Notes under the pieces: generated by a model
What the model was told of the DNA's origin: nothing
The model's input: the letters and a program-made list of their open reading frames with translations, nothing else
The model's database searches: none
Shown: piece after piece, positions 37,702 to 47,411 of the stretch
Numbering within the stretch: the first letter of the stretch is position 1
How the letters are laid out: the number at the start of each line of letters is the position of its first letter
Translations under genes and position numbers: made by a program
DNA from: Chelatococcus asaccharovorans
GTDB lineage: Bacteria > Pseudomonadota > Alphaproteobacteria > Rhizobiales > Beijerinckiaceae
DNA: 64,000 nt
Assembly (NCBI RefSeq): GCF_003201475.1
Contig: NZ_QJJK01000006.1
Span: 124,001 to 188,000, forward strand
Direction of reading: 5' to 3'

Positions 37702-38571
37702 ATGCCATCGGCCAACCTGCGTCGAGTTTCGCTTCCGCCCCGCCTCGGCTCCCTTCTTGCCGCTCTCCCGATACTCATCCTGTCGGCCCTCTCCCCCGCC
37801 CAGGCCCAATCAAACGCCGGCTGCCAGACGGCGGGCAGCTTCGAGGGCTTTATCGCGAGCTTCCGCCAGCAGGCGGCAGGCCAGGGCGTTTCGCCACGCG
37901 GTCTGGCGGCCCTTGACGGAATAACCTATGATCCGGCCGTCGTGCGGCAAGACCGGCGGCAGGGCCATTTCCGCCAGAGTTTCGAGCAGTTCTCCCAGCG
38001 CATGGTGCCGCCCTACCGCGTGCAGAAGGGCTCCAGCCTGATGAAGCGCCACGCCGGCCTGCTGCGCCAGATCGAGCAGCGATACGGCGTCCAGCCGCCG
38101 ATCATCGTGGCGATCTGGGGTCTGGAGACCGACTTCGGCGGCAATATGGGCAAGCTTCCGGCCATTCGCTCCATCGCCACTCTGGCCTATGACTGCCGGC
38201 GCTCCGACATGTTTCGCGCGCAGCTTCTCGACGCGCTCCGCGTCGTCGATCGCGGCGATCTCCATCCCTCCGAGATGCGCGGCGCCTGGGCTGGCGAAAT
38301 CGGCCAGACCCAGTTCATGGCCACGTCCTATTATCGCTATGCGGTGGATTTCGATGGCGATGGCCGCCGCGACCTGATTCGCAGCGTACCGGACGTGCTG
38401 GCCTCCACGGCCAATTTCCTGAAAGGCCATGGCTGGGTTGCAGGCGGCTCGTGGGAGCCGGGCTCCGCCAATGCCGAAGTGCTCAGGCAGTGGAACAAGG
38501 CGGCGGTCTATTCGCGCACGATCGGCTATTTCGCGTCCCGGCTCGAGGGGACGCGCGCCGCATCCAACTGA
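37702..38571 (+). CDS. Lytic murein transglycosylase (MltB family)
   Basis: 289 residues. A signal peptide covers about residues 1-36 (LLAALPILILSALSPAQAQ). The catalytic domain has GVSPRGLAALDGITYDPAVVRQDRRQ, the active-site IVAIWGLETDFGGNMG (Glu about 142), AGEIGQTQFMATSYYRYAVDFDGDGRRDLI and DVLASTANFLKGHGW. It cleaves peptidoglycan glycan strands to 1,6-anhydro ends. It lacks a lipobox, so it is likely periplasmic. The start at 37702 is the ATG just before the signal sequence; the frame is open far upstream but opposite recO. Confidence 0.93.
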   Translation: MPSANLRRVSLPPRLGSLLAALPILILSALSPAQAQSNAGCQTAGSFEGFIASFRQQAAGQGVSPRGLAALDGITYDPAVVRQDRRQGHFRQSFEQFSQRMVPPYRVQKGSSLMKRHAGLLRQIEQRYGVQPPIIVAIWGLETDFGGNMGKLPAIRSIATLAYDCRRSDMFRAQLLDALRVVDRGDLHPSEMRGAWAGEIGQTQFMATSYYRYAVDFDGDGRRDLIRSVPDVLASTANFLKGHGWVAGGSWEPGSANAEVLRQWNKAAVYSRTIGYFASRLEGTRAASN

Positions 38572-38593
38572 TCCGGCCAATGCCGAGGCAGCC

Positions 38594-39094
38594 TCAGGCG
38601 GTCGGCAACTCCGGCCGTCGCCTGAGAGCCGCAATGAGAATGGCCAGCGTGACGATCGCCTCGGCCAGGAACCAGGGGCCCGCCCAGCGATCGAAGGCGA
38701 CGGCCGACAATTCGGTGCTGACGAGGCCGAAAAGGCCCGCGCCGCAGGGGCAGCGGCCGTCGACCGTCGCGAACAGGATGACCCGGCTTGCCCACAGCAC
38801 CTGCACCACCATGATGCCGCACAGACCGTAGAGCAGGGAACGCCGGCTCTCGACCATCTCGGCCTGCGCAAGCGCGATCCATCCGACAATGTAGAAAGGC
38901 GCCGAGAAAAACGCGCCCACCGGCAAGGCCGATGTCCAGCATTGCGAGCAGCTCGTGATGAAGACGGAGAGCAGGGCTATGCCGGCACCGATGAGCAAGG
39001 CGACCGTCGCGACATAGATGCCGCGGCGCCCGAGGATGAGCGAGACGGCGAAGGCAACGGCGATTGCGCCGAGCGCGACGATCAGGAAACGCAT
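38594..39094 (-). CDS. Cys-containing inner-membrane protein, unknown function
   Basis: 166 residues with about five hydrophobic segments. Two cysteine motifs face what should be the same side in loops: FITSCSQCWTS (about 47-57) and VDGRCPCGAG (about 112-121). Such CxxC/CxC pairs suggest metal or redox chemistry, but I do not recognise the family. A conserved-looking W-x-G-P-W-F follows. It converges on the lytic transglycosylase gene. The ATG at 39094 follows another in-frame ATG by one codon. Confidence 0.6.
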   Translation of the reverse strand: MRFLIVALGAIAVAFAVSLILGRRGIYVATVALLIGAGIALLSVFITSCSQCWTSALPVGAFFSAPFYIVGWIALAQAEMVESRRSLLYGLCGIMVVQVLWASRVILFATVDGRCPCGAGLFGLVSTELSAVAFDRWAGPWFLAEAIVTLAILIAALRRRPELPTA

Positions 39095-39160
39095 CACGAG
39101 CCTCCGGCGAAAAGCGGCCCCGTCAGGACGACAGCTGCCGCCGAGCCAACCCGGATGGTC

Positions 39161-39254
39161 TTAGAGTAAATCCGCCCCGGATGGAATCAGACGATATCGT
39201 TCAAATCGGGGAAAGCACGCGCCGATCTTCGAGGAGCGAATGTGGACTTGTCCT
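39161..39254 (-). repeat. Diverged member of repeat family A, copy 5
   Basis: TTAGAGTAAATCCG at the left, then GATGGAATCAGACGATA and, further on, GGAGCGAATGTGGACTTGTCCTC match family A in order but with many substitutions and an altered centre. Orientation agrees with the copy at 34746. Confidence 0.5.
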
Positions 39255-39301
39255 CGCAGGCTATCGAAAACCTGAGGCAGCCCGAGAGATGCCATGTCCG
39301 C

Positions 39302-39427
39302 GGTGTCATTCCCGGCCGAGGGCTGCAGGCCCGAGGGAAAGGGAATCCAGGGCAATGACATAAGCTTTCATTGGGCCTGGATCCCCTTCCCGCGATCGGC
39401 TTCGCCAATCGCGCCGGGGACGACACC
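39302..39427. repeat. Dispersed palindromic repeat family C, copy 1
   Basis: About 126 bases bounded by GGTGTCATTCCCGGC and a complementary GCGCCGGGGACGACACC. Each arm contains its own small hairpin (for example GCGATTGGCGAAGCCGATCGC region on the right) and the GGGAAGGGGATCCAGG-type inner arms pair. It lies downstream of aapP. Confidence 0.8.
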
Positions 39428-39460
39428 TCAGTGGCTCGAAAACCTTATTGCAAGAGCCCG

Positions 39461-40252
39461 CTAATGCAGGATCTGGCTCAGGAACAGCTTCGTGCGCTCG
39501 TGCTGGGGATTGGCGAAGAATTCGTTGGGCGTGTTCATCTCGACGATCTGCCCGGCGTCCATGAAGATGACCCGGTTGGCGACCTGCCGGGCGAAACCCA
39601 TCTCATGGGTGACGCAGAGCATGGTCATGCCTTCTTCGGCGAGCCCCACCATGGTGTCGAGCACCTCCTTGACCATCTCCGGGTCAAGCGCCGAGGTCGG
39701 CTCGTCGAACAGCATGATCTTCGGGTTCATGCACAGCGAACGGGCGATCGCCACACGCTGCTGCTGCCCGCCCGAGAGCTGACCGGGATATTTGTTGGCC
39801 TGCTCGGGGATCTTCACGCGCGTGAGGTAGTGCATCGCCACTTCCTCCGCCTGCTTTTTGGGCATCTTGCGCACCCAGATCGGCGCGAGCGTGCAGTTCT
39901 CGAGAATCGTCAGATGCGGGAACAGGTTGAAATGCTGAAACACCATCCCGACGTCGCGGCGCACTTCGTCGATGCGCTTGAGGTCGTTCGTCAGTTCAAT
40001 CCCATCCACGACGATCGAACCGCGCTGATGCTCCTCCAGGCGGTTGATGCAACGGATCATCGTCGATTTGCCCGAGCCCGACGGGCCGCAGATCACGATG
40101 CGCTCGCCGCGGGTGACCTTGAGGTTGATATCCCTGAGCACGTGGAATTCACCATACCACTTGTGCACATCGATCATTTCGACCGCAACCTCACCTTTCA
40201 GCGGCGTGGGCTTCAGGCTGGCGGACGTCTGAGCGGCAGTTGCAGTGGCCAT
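39461..40252 (-). CDS. aapP: General L-amino-acid ABC transporter ATPase
   Basis: 263 residues. Walker [10 protein letters not shown], signature [13 protein letters not shown], Walker [16 protein letters not shown] and the H-loop in [11 protein letters not shown] are complete. It powers uptake of polar amino acids with AapQ, AapM and AapJ. The ATG at 40252 has AGAGG at proper distance; a GTG overlapping the aapM stop is an alternative. It is the last gene of the minus-strand aap run. Confidence 0.93.
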   Translation of the reverse strand: MATATAAQTSASLKPTPLKGEVAVEMIDVHKWYGEFHVLRDINLKVTRGERIVICGPSGSGKSTMIRCINRLEEHQRGSIVVDGIELTNDLKRIDEVRRDVGMVFQHFNLFPHLTILENCTLAPIWVRKMPKKQAEEVAMHYLTRVKIPEQANKYPGQLSGGQQQRVAIARSLCMNPKIMLFDEPTSALDPEMVKEVLDTMVGLAEEGMTMLCVTHEMGFARQVANRVIFMDAGQIVEMNTPNEFFANPQHERTKLFLSQILH

Positions 40253-40260
40253 TGTCGCAT

Positions 40261-41409
40261 TCACCTCTTGTGTCCCCGCGCGAAACGCCGTTCGATCGCG
40301 AGCGAATAACGAGACATACCGAAACAGAAGATAAAGTAAAACACGGCAGCGAAGGCATAGCCCGAGAAGCGTGTCGTGGGTGTGCTCCAGGTCGGATCCG
40401 TCAGCGTCGCTTCGACCGTGCGCAGAAGATCGAAGATGCCGACGATGGAAACCAGCGTCGTGTCCTTGAAGAGCGCGATGAACACGTTGACGATGCCTGG
40501 GATGACGATGCGCAGGGCCTGCGGAAGCACCACGAGACGCATCATCGTCCAGTAACCGAGGCCGAGCGACATTGCGCCTTCATATTGCCCCTTCGGAATG
40601 GCCTGCAGGCCGCCGCGCACCACCTCCGCCATATAGGCAGCGGCAAAGATCGCGACGCCGACCAGCGGACGCAGCAGCCGGTCCGGCGTCATGTTGCCGG
40701 GCAGGAACAGCGGCAGCATGGTGTTGGCCATGAACAGCACGGTGATGAGCGGCACGCCGCGGATCACCTCGATGAAGATGATGCTGGCGAGGCGGATCGC
40801 CGGCAGGGCTGAACGCCGGCCCAGCGCGAGCAAGACCCCGAAAGGCAGCGAGAACACGATGCCGACGATCGACACGATGATCGTGACGAGAATGCCGCCC
40901 CACAGCGACGTATCGACGGTGCTGAGGCCGATCGCGTTCCAGCCGCTGAGCAGGATGAAGGAGACGATCGGATAGATGATGAAGAAATAGAAGGCGCCAA
41001 GGCTGCGCCGCGGCGCGTCGAGCCACAGCATCCAGACCACACCGATCGCCGTGAGCGCGAAGAAGATATCGACACGCCAACGCAGGTCCCACGGATAGGA
41101 GCCGTAGGTGAAGTAGCTGAGCTTCGCCCTGACATAGGCCCAGCAGGCGCCGACCTCGCCGCCCGGGCCGGCGAGGCACGCCTCGCGGTCCTGACCGGTC
41201 CACACCGCGTCGATGAGCGCGAATTTGATCAGGGGCGTGAAGATCAGATAGCTCAGATACAGTGTCACCACCGTCATCGCGATATTGAGGGGCGACGACA
41301 GGAGATGGGCGCGAATCCAGGCGACCGGCCCGCTGACCAGCACCGGCGGCGGTTCCGGATCCACTTGCGTCTGACGCAGGTATGGCTCTTGGGTCACAAG
41401 CATCGACAT
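40261..41409 (-). CDS. aapM: General L-amino-acid ABC transporter permease AapM
   Basis: 382 residues with eight or more membrane helices. It contains the HisM/GltK-type EAA region [47 protein letters not shown] and the long N-terminal part characteristic of AapM (IMTV... [20 protein letters not shown], periplasmic loop). aapQ lies 7 bases upstream and aapP overlaps or adjoins its 3' end, so the three are translated together. Confidence 0.92.
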   Translation of the reverse strand: MSMLVTQEPYLRQTQVDPEPPPVLVSGPVAWIRAHLLSSPLNIAMTVVTLYLSYLIFTPLIKFALIDAVWTGQDREACLAGPGGEVGACWAYVRAKLSYFTYGSYPWDLRWRVDIFFALTAIGVVWMLWLDAPRRSLGAFYFFIIYPIVSFILLSGWNAIGLSTVDTSLWGGILVTIIVSIVGIVFSLPFGVLLALGRRSALPAIRLASIIFIEVIRGVPLITVLFMANTMLPLFLPGNMTPDRLLRPLVGVAIFAAAYMAEVVRGGLQAIPKGQYEGAMSLGLGYWTMMRLVVLPQALRIVIPGIVNVFIALFKDTTLVSIVGIFDLLRTVEATLTDPTWSTPTTRFSGYAFAAVFYFIFCFGMSRYSLAIERRFARGHKR

Positions 41410-41416
41410 CTGAGCC

Positions 41417-42610
41417 TCACCGTTCGACGATCGCCATGCGGCTGTTGTAGATGTTCATTATGAGCGACGTGATGATGCTGATGGTGAGATACACCGCCAT
41501 CGTGATCGCGATCACCTCGACAGCCTGCCCCGTCTGGTTCAGCACGGTGCCCATGAAGACCTGGACAAGGTCGGGATAGCCGATCGCCACCGCCAGCGAG
41601 GAGTTCTTGACGAGATTGAGATACTGGTTGGTCAGCGGCGGGATGATCACCCGCATGGCCTGCGGCACCACCACCAGCCGCAGGGTCGGGCTGGCATGCA
41701 GACCAAGCGCATAGGCCGCCTCGGTCTGGCCGCGCGAGACGGACAGGATCCCTGCCCTGACGATCTCGGCGATGAACGCGGCGGTATAAGTCGTCAGACC
41801 GATCAAAAGCGCCACGAACTCGGGGAAAACCTGGATGCCGCCGGCAAAATTGAAGCCCCGCAGCTCGGGATAGTTGAAGGTCAGCGGCTGCCCGAGCAGG
41901 AAGAAGATGACAAGCGGCAACCCGATGATCAGGGCAAGGCCGACACGGATGACCGGATACTGCCGGCCCGTCGCCAGTTGCTCGCGCCGCGCCCAGCGAT
42001 GGAACAGGTAGGCGCCCGCGATTGCCACCGCCAGGCCAACCCACACCCAGCCGAAACGTTCGCCGAACAGGGGCTGGGGAAAGAACAGCCCGCGGCTGTT
42101 CAGATAGGTCCCGGCGCCAAGGTCGAGAGACTGGCGCGGACCGGGTAGCGGCTTCAGGACCGCGTTGTACCAGATGAACAGCTGCAGCAGGAGCGGAACG
42201 TTACGGATGCATTCCACATAGACCGCGGCAAGCTTCGCGACGATCCAGTTCTGTGACAGCCGCGCCACGCCCACCGCAAAGCCGAGAAAGGTGGCGAGGA
42301 CGACGGCGATGGCCGAGACGAGGAGGGTATTCAGCAGCCCGACCATGAAGGCTTCGCCATAGGTCGAACCCGACGAGGAGAAGGGAATGAGCTTCTGGTT
42401 GATGTCGAAGCCCGCCGCCTGCTCCAGGAAGCCGAAGCCCGAGGCGATACGCGCCGCCCGAAGGTTCTCGACGGCGTTGCTGGCCGCGCCATAGATGAGG
42501 AAGATGAGGAGAGCGACCAGTACGAACTGGTAGACAAGGCCCCTGATCTTCGGGTCGTTGATAAGCGACCCGCGTCTGGATCCGGAAACGTCAGCGCTGG
42601 ACACGGCCAC
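41417..42610 (-). CDS. aapQ: General L-amino-acid ABC transporter permease AapQ
   Basis: 397 residues with about eight membrane helices. AapQ-specific features are the extended periplasmic loop (NLRAARIASGFGFLEQAAGFDINQKLIPFS) and the PGPRQSLDLGAGTYLNSRGLFFPQP segment. The EAA region is EIVRAGILSVSRGQTEAAYALGLHASPTLRLVVVPQAMRVIIPPLTNQ. It begins with GTG; a second GTG two codons later has better spacing to GGGGAG. aapJ is unusually far upstream (1.1 kb). Confidence 0.92.
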   Translation of the reverse strand: MAVSSADVSGSRRGSLINDPKIRGLVYQFVLVALLIFLIYGAASNAVENLRAARIASGFGFLEQAAGFDINQKLIPFSSSGSTYGEAFMVGLLNTLLVSAIAVVLATFLGFAVGVARLSQNWIVAKLAAVYVECIRNVPLLLQLFIWYNAVLKPLPGPRQSLDLGAGTYLNSRGLFFPQPLFGERFGWVWVGLAVAIAGAYLFHRWARREQLATGRQYPVIRVGLALIIGLPLVIFFLLGQPLTFNYPELRGFNFAGGIQVFPEFVALLIGLTTYTAAFIAEIVRAGILSVSRGQTEAAYALGLHASPTLRLVVVPQAMRVIIPPLTNQYLNLVKNSSLAVAIGYPDLVQVFMGTVLNQTGQAVEVIAITMAVYLTISIITSLIMNIYNSRMAIVER

Positions 42611-42857
42611 TCCCCGATTCTGTCGTTTTATGATCCGAGTTTCGCATCAATTTCATTGCAATCATGCCCGCAAGGGATAGGGGGCGAGCCGCAAACTCTC
42701 GGCTCTTTGCGCATGAAGTTTGGCCTGGAGCGCAATTGTCCTGAATGTCGCACGCTCATTCGGTCTCCTTGGCGCTACAATGTCTTTTTCCGGTACCTGC
42801 ATTCCATACGAGGGGCGCTGTTGCCCATCCCCGCAACCGAGGATATGCGCTGTTCCG

Positions 42858-42932
42858 CGCGCCGCGCCCTTGTCCCCGCGCCGCGCTCTTGTCCCCGCGC
42901 CGCGCTCTTGTCCCCGCGCCGCGCCCTTGCCG
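42858..42932 (+). repeat. 19-bp tandem repeat array
   Basis: Three full units of CGCGCCGCGCTCTTGTCCC type (one with C for T at position 11) and a fourth partial unit occur in direct succession at 42858, 42877, 42896 and 42915. Confidence 0.93.
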
Positions 42933-43657
42933 TTTTCTGACGCCCGAGGCCTTTCACCTCATGCCCTGTCGGCGCGAGCCGTGGGCCCACCGATCACGTG
43001 AGGTCAGCAAGCCTCGTGCCAATGCCCGCGTAAGCTTTCAATCTGACAGCCGATGACGCTCCCGGTCTGGTGTTCGAGGCCGAACCGAGGCCCATCCGGA
43101 TCGCCCGTTCGCTCACGAGCCTGCCGCTCCCAATGGCCTCAAGACCACGACCTCGAGATCTGCAAGACCGCATTTCGGCTCCTCGCTGGCCTCAACTCCG
43201 CCCTGTGTGCAAACACTAACAGACTGGCTGGCTTTGGCAATTTTGCAAACGCAGCAAATCACCGGTGATGTGCTAGCAAAATAGTCTGAGAGATCAGAGA
43301 ACAAGCAACATCCCGGACCCTCGCACAGGAACCAGAGCCCGCCCGATCGAATTCCGGTCCGGGTCGCAGCAGAACGGTGTGAAGAAAATGATGGTCGCGT
43401 CGCAACACTGCCGGCGGCGAAGAACAGCACTCATCAGAATTTCTGATAATGCCGTGCTCACGCCGCAGGATCATAGATCCGATGCAGCAATTCCAGGGGA
43501 ACGGAAGCCGGAATACCAAGCGCCCCAGGGCAACTGGATTGCCGCCGTCACATGTCGCCGGCCCGCGGAGCCGGCAAGGCTGACAACAGCGCCGGCGGCG
43601 GCCTTCCAACAAAAAGTCTGCCTCTGCGGCGACCCTGTCCATGATCGCCGCAAAGGT

Positions 43658-43679
43658 GGTTCCGGCGGCCGCCGGAACC
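43658..43679. terminator. 22-bp perfect palindrome downstream of aapJ
   Basis: GGTTCCGGCGG followed directly by its complement CCGCCGGAACC, 54 bases after the aapJ stop. It lacks a T-run, so it may stabilise the aapJ mRNA 3' end or attenuate readthrough rather than terminate fully. Confidence 0.5.
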
Positions 43680-43733
43680 AGGTTCAGCAGGTCTCAACCA
43701 CCGGCCTGTGATGATAAAGCCGATGCGCCGCAA

Positions 43734-44765
43734 TCAGCGGATCGGCGGCGCATACATCAGGCCGCCCTTGGTCCAGAGGGCATTCAGGCCACGCTTGATC
43801 TTGAGCGGGGTCTTCTCGCCCAGGTTGCGCTCGAACACATCGCCATAGTTGCCGACGTGCTTGACGATACGCACCACCCAATCCTTGGTCAGGCCGATGC
43901 TTTCGCCATAGTTGCCTTCAGCGCCGAGGAGGCGCTTCACTTCCGGGCTCTGCGACTGCAGCTGCTCGGTGACATTGGCCTGCGAGACGCCGAGGTCTTC
44001 GGCATTGACCATTGCAAACAGCGTCCAGTGCACGAGATCGTACCACTGATCGTCGCCATGACGGACGGCCGCGGCGAAGGGTTCCTTGGAAATGATCTCC
44101 GGAAGGACCATGCTCTCATCGGGATTGACGAGGCGCAGACGTTCCGCATAGAGCGCCGAGGCATCGGTGGTGAAGGCGTCGCAACGTCCGGAATCATAAG
44201 CCTTCACCGTCTCGGACGACGAGGCGAAAGCCACGACCTCGTATTTGATGTTATGCGACCGGAAGAAATCCGCCAGGTTGAGTTCGGTCGTCGTGCCTTG
44301 CTGCACGCAGATCGATGCGCCATTGAGCTCGAGCGCGGATTTCACGCCGAGCGCCTTGCGGACCATGAAGCCCTGGCCGTCGTAGTAGTTGACCGATGTA
44401 AAATTCAGGCCGAGCGACGTATCGCGCGACATGGTCCAGGTCGTATTGCGGATCAGGACATCCACTTCGCCCGATTGAAGCGCCGTAAAGCGATCCTTTG
44501 CCGTCAGCGGGACAAATTTCACCTTGGTCGGATCATCGAAGATCGCCGCAGCAATCGCACGGCACATATCGACGTCGAAGCCCGTCCATTGACCCTTGTC
44601 GTTCGGCACCCCGAAGCCGGCAAGGCCCGTATTCGAGCCACATTGCAGCACGCCGCGCTGCTTGACCTGATCAAGCGTTGCAGCCGCGGCAGAGGATATG
44701 GCAGCGGTCGCGCCAAGCGCAGCGATACCCAGCGCCGCTGCGAGCGCCGTCAATTTCGATGTCAT
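43734..44765 (-). CDS. aapJ: General L-amino-acid ABC transporter periplasmic binding protein
   Basis: 343 residues. Signal peptide 1-28 (ALGIAALGATAAISSAAAA). The mature part is a family 3 solute-binding protein: GVLQCGSNTGLAGFG, GQWTGFDVDMCRAIAAAIF, LQSGEVDVLIRNTTWTMSRD, LGVKSALELNGASICVQQGTTTELN, and a C-terminal RGLNALWTKGGLMYAPPIR. AapJ captures polar amino acids for AapQM-P. The start at 44765 is supported by GGGAGAA nine or so bases before it. It is divergent from metC, with about 250 bases between. Confidence 0.94.
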   Translation of the reverse strand: MTSKLTALAAALGIAALGATAAISSAAAATLDQVKQRGVLQCGSNTGLAGFGVPNDKGQWTGFDVDMCRAIAAAIFDDPTKVKFVPLTAKDRFTALQSGEVDVLIRNTTWTMSRDTSLGLNFTSVNYYDGQGFMVRKALGVKSALELNGASICVQQGTTTELNLADFFRSHNIKYEVVAFASSSETVKAYDSGRCDAFTTDASALYAERLRLVNPDESMVLPEIISKEPFAAAVRHGDDQWYDLVHWTLFAMVNAEDLGVSQANVTEQLQSQSPEVKRLLGAEGNYGESIGLTKDWVVRIVKHVGNYGDVFERNLGEKTPLKIKRGLNALWTKGGLMYAPPIR

Positions 44766-45018
44766 TGCTGTTCTCCCACTCCGGTTCCGTTGCCCCGCCA
44801 ACCGCGGATCTCTCTTGGCGCATGCCGATGCCCTCCTCCGGCATCTGCGGATCGATCCAGGTCGGCCCGAAACCTCGATCGTTGCATCACATTCGAGATT
44901 AACGCAGCGGTCAAGTGCCGCTCCATTGGGCTTTCGGGTGGCTTGACGGCGATGCCGTGCAGGGTGCAGTGAGCACGACGACTTTGACGCGAATGGCAGT
45001 GATCCTGGAGACGACCGC

Positions 45019-46221
45019 ATGCGCAAGCTGACAACAAGCGACATCGAAGGCTTGGGCGAGAGCACGCGAATGGTCGTCGCCGGTCGCCACCCCGACGAGC
45101 ATTTCGGATTTGTGAACCCGCCCGTCGTGCACGGGTCGACGGTGCTCAGCCCCACGATGGCCGATCTCACCGGCCACACCGGCCGCTACAGCTACGGACG
45201 CCGCGGCTCCCCCACCATGGGTGCGCTCGAGGAAGCGCTCATGGCGCTTGAGGGCAAGGAAAGCGCCGGCGTCGTCCTGTGTCCGTCCGGCCTCGCCGCG
45301 GTGAGCACCGCTCTCCTCTCCTGCCTGAAGGCGGGTGATCACCTTTTGATGACCGACAGCGTCTATGGCCCCACCCGCAATTTCTGCGATGGCGTGCTGC
45401 GCCGATTCGGCGTGGAGACCGCCTATTACGATCCGCAGGTTGGCGCGGATATCGCGCAGGTCCTGAAATCCAATACGCGCGCGGTCTTCACGGAATCGCC
45501 GGGCTCGCAGAGCTTCGAGATGCAGGACATCCCCGCCATCGCCGCCGTCGCCCATGCGCATGGCGCTCTCGTCCTCACCGACAACACCTGGGCAACCCCC
45601 CTCTTCTATGCCGCGCACGCGCACGGCGCCGACATCGCGATCCAGGCTGCCACGAAGTATCTCGGCGGCCATTCCGACGTCATGTCGGGCGCGGTCTCAG
45701 CCAATGCCGCCGCCTGGCCGGCGCTGAAGCGCACCTGGGGCGACCTCGGTGTCACGGTCGCGCCAGACGACGTGTTCCTGGTGCTGCGCGGCTTGCGCAC
45801 GCTGCCGCTGCGGATGGCAAGGCACCATGAGGCCGGCCTTGAAATGGCGCGCTGGCTGTCAGGCCATCCCGAGGTCCAGCGGGTGCTCCATCCGGCCCTC
45901 CCGAGCGATCCGGGCCACGCGCTCTTCACCCGCGATTATCGCGGGGCATCGGGCCTGTTCTCCATCGTGCTGCAACCGGGCCCCGAGGAAGCGGTCGCCG
46001 CATTGCTCGACGGGCTCGCCCTGTTCGGCATGGGCTATTCCTGGGGCGGGTTTGAGAGCCTCGCCATTCCTTTCGATTGCGCGCCGCTGCGCACGGCGAC
46101 GCAGTGGGCCCCGGGCGGACCGACGCTGCGTCTGCATATCGGCCTCGAAGACCTTGATGACCTGAAGGCGGATCTCGGCCAAGGCCTGGAGCGTTTTGCC
46201 GCAGCCCGCGGCAGGGCGTGA
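45019..46221 (+). CDS. metC: Cystathionine beta-lyase
   Basis: 400 residues. PLP enzyme of the Cys/Met metabolism family that cleaves cystathionine to homocysteine. YSYGRRGSPTMGALEEALMALEG, SGLAAVSTALLS, TDNTWATPLFYAAHAHGADIAIQAATKYLGGHSDVM (PLP-lysine) and the C-terminal MGYSWGGFESLAIP are typical of MetC rather than MetB. It begins with ATG just after a GACCGC stretch without strong Shine-Dalgarno. It converges on the LAB_N gene. Confidence 0.92.
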   Translation: MRKLTTSDIEGLGESTRMVVAGRHPDEHFGFVNPPVVHGSTVLSPTMADLTGHTGRYSYGRRGSPTMGALEEALMALEGKESAGVVLCPSGLAAVSTALLSCLKAGDHLLMTDSVYGPTRNFCDGVLRRFGVETAYYDPQVGADIAQVLKSNTRAVFTESPGSQSFEMQDIPAIAAVAHAHGALVLTDNTWATPLFYAAHAHGADIAIQAATKYLGGHSDVMSGAVSANAAAWPALKRTWGDLGVTVAPDDVFLVLRGLRTLPLRMARHHEAGLEMARWLSGHPEVQRVLHPALPSDPGHALFTRDYRGASGLFSIVLQPGPEEAVAALLDGLALFGMGYSWGGFESLAIPFDCAPLRTATQWAPGGPTLRLHIGLEDLDDLKADLGQGLERFAAARGRA

Positions 46222-46228
46222 GCCATGC

Positions 46229-46573
46229 CTACCGCGAGGCGCTGTCCTTGCCGTCGCCGCGCCGCCTGGCGCGGCCGATCAGCATGAGATTGCGCACATA
46301 GATGAAGATGCTCAGCGCTTGCCCGAAAATGATGACAGGCTCGCGCTGGTGCAGGCCATAGGCCAGGGTGATCAACCCTCCACCAATCGAGAAGAACCAG
46401 AAGGCAAGGGGAATGACGCTGCGCCCCTCCTTCTCGCTCACCAGCCATTGCACGATGAAGCGTGCGCCGAACAGCATCTGGCCGAACAGGCCGAGCACAA
46501 GCCAGACGTCGAGCTTCTCGATGAAGACCTCATAGAGATAGCCGCCGATACTCTGGGACAGTGAAATCAACAT
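46229..46573 (-). CDS. LAB_N (lipid-A-disaccharide synthase N-terminal-like) membrane protein
   Basis: 114 residues with three membrane helices: VWLVLGLFGQMLFGARFIVQWLVSEKEGRSVIPLAFWFFSIGGGLITLAYGLHQREPVIIFGQALSIFIYVRNLMLI is the whole LAB_N signature (here given by its position, residues 23-99; key residues F-R-F-x-Q-W, S-E, P-x-x-F-W). These proteins occur with polyprenyl-phosphate glycosyltransferases and are proposed to help flip or present lipid-linked sugars. It overlaps the GT2 gene by seven bases. Confidence 0.88.
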   Translation of the reverse strand: MLISLSQSIGGYLYEVFIEKLDVWLVLGLFGQMLFGARFIVQWLVSEKEGRSVIPLAFWFFSIGGGLITLAYGLHQREPVIIFGQALSIFIYVRNLMLIGRARRRGDGKDSASR

Positions 46574-47346
46574 GATGCGGCTTCCTCGACCACCGGCACG
46601 CGTTTGCGGCGCACGATCAGCCAGCGCACGCCCATCAGATCGACGATCCCCACCCAGAGGCGATCGAAGAACCCGTAGTTCGACACCCCCGCAAAGCGCG
46701 GCCTGTCGATGACGTCAACGAGCAGCACCTCATGGCCGTCCCGGCGCACCAGAGCCGGCATGAAGCGATGGAGCGCGTCGAAATAGGGCAGCGCGAGATA
46801 CACATCGCGCCGGAAAAGCTTCAGTCCGCATCCCGTGTCGCGCGTGCCGTCGCGCAGCACGCGCCGTCGCACCGCATTGGCCACGCGCGATTGCAGTTTC
46901 TTGAAGCCGGTGTCCTTGCGGCCGACGCGCTGGCCCTGCACCAGCCCCGCGCCGGCGCCGCCGGCCTCGAGCGCGGCGAGCATGTCCGGGATAAAGGCCG
47001 GGTTGTTCTGCCCGTCGCCATCAAGGGTCACGACCAGAGCCGCCCGGGCGGCACGCACGCCCGTGCGCACCGCCGCGCTCTGGCCGCAGCTTGTCGCATG
47101 GCGCAGACGCCGGAGATAGGGGCGATCCGCCGCCAGCGCCTCAAGCTCGCCGGCCGTGCCGTCCGTGGACCCGTCATCGATATAGATGATCTCGAAGGGG
47201 CCAAGAGGGCCACAGGCGGCTTCGATCTCGGCCACGAGGGGGGCGATGTTTCCGGCTTCGTTCCGTACGGGCACGACGACGCTCAGAAGCGGTGGCACCG
47301 GCGCGTGCGCTCCTCGATCGACGGCGACGCTGGAAAGCTCAGACAT
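46567..47346 (-). CDS. Family 2 glycosyltransferase, dolichol-phosphate-mannose-synthase-like
   Basis: 259 residues. GT-A fold: LSVVVPVRNEAGNIAPLVAEI, YIDDGSTDGTAGELEAL, VVTLDGDGQNNPAFIPDML (DxD region), RDTGCGLKLFRRDVYLALPYFDALHRFMPAL and a C-terminal membrane-associated DRLWVGIVDLMGVRWLI. It should charge undecaprenyl phosphate with a sugar in the cytoplasm. It stands between the LAB_N gene and the ArnT-like gene, on the same strand and closely spaced, which supports a lipid-carrier glycosylation set modifying lipid A or another envelope glycan. Confidence 0.9.
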   Translation of the reverse strand: MSELSSVAVDRGAHAPVPPLLSVVVPVRNEAGNIAPLVAEIEAACGPLGPFEIIYIDDGSTDGTAGELEALAADRPYLRRLRHATSCGQSAAVRTGVRAARAALVVTLDGDGQNNPAFIPDMLAALEAGGAGAGLVQGQRVGRKDTGFKKLQSRVANAVRRRVLRDGTRDTGCGLKLFRRDVYLALPYFDALHRFMPALVRRDGHEVLLVDVIDRPRFAGVSNYGFFDRLWVGIVDLMGVRWLIVRRKRVPVVEEAASC

Positions 47347-47411
47347 TCAGGGCCCTTTGTAGCAAGACGCTGGAATAGCGCCGGGATGGATGCGCGCCAG
47401 CTGACCGCGGG

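Larger units (their letters stand above)
42611..43733. other. 1.1-kb gene-free gap between aapJ and aapQ
   Basis: No gene is supportable. The stretch has a 19-bp tandem array at 42858-42932 and a 22-bp perfect palindrome at 43658-43679 just after aapJ. Open frames on both strands are driven by repeat composition. In related genomes aapJ and aapQ are usually close, so the gap is larger than expected. Confidence 0.55.

Noticed and set aside
42858-42932. Tandem 19-bp units considered as a CRISPR array
   Set aside because: Units abut directly with no spacers and no cas genes are present; it is a minisatellite.
43259-43642. 127-codon open frame in the aapJ-aapQ gap
   Set aside because: Composition is Arg/Cys-rich and random-looking, with no start context or domain.
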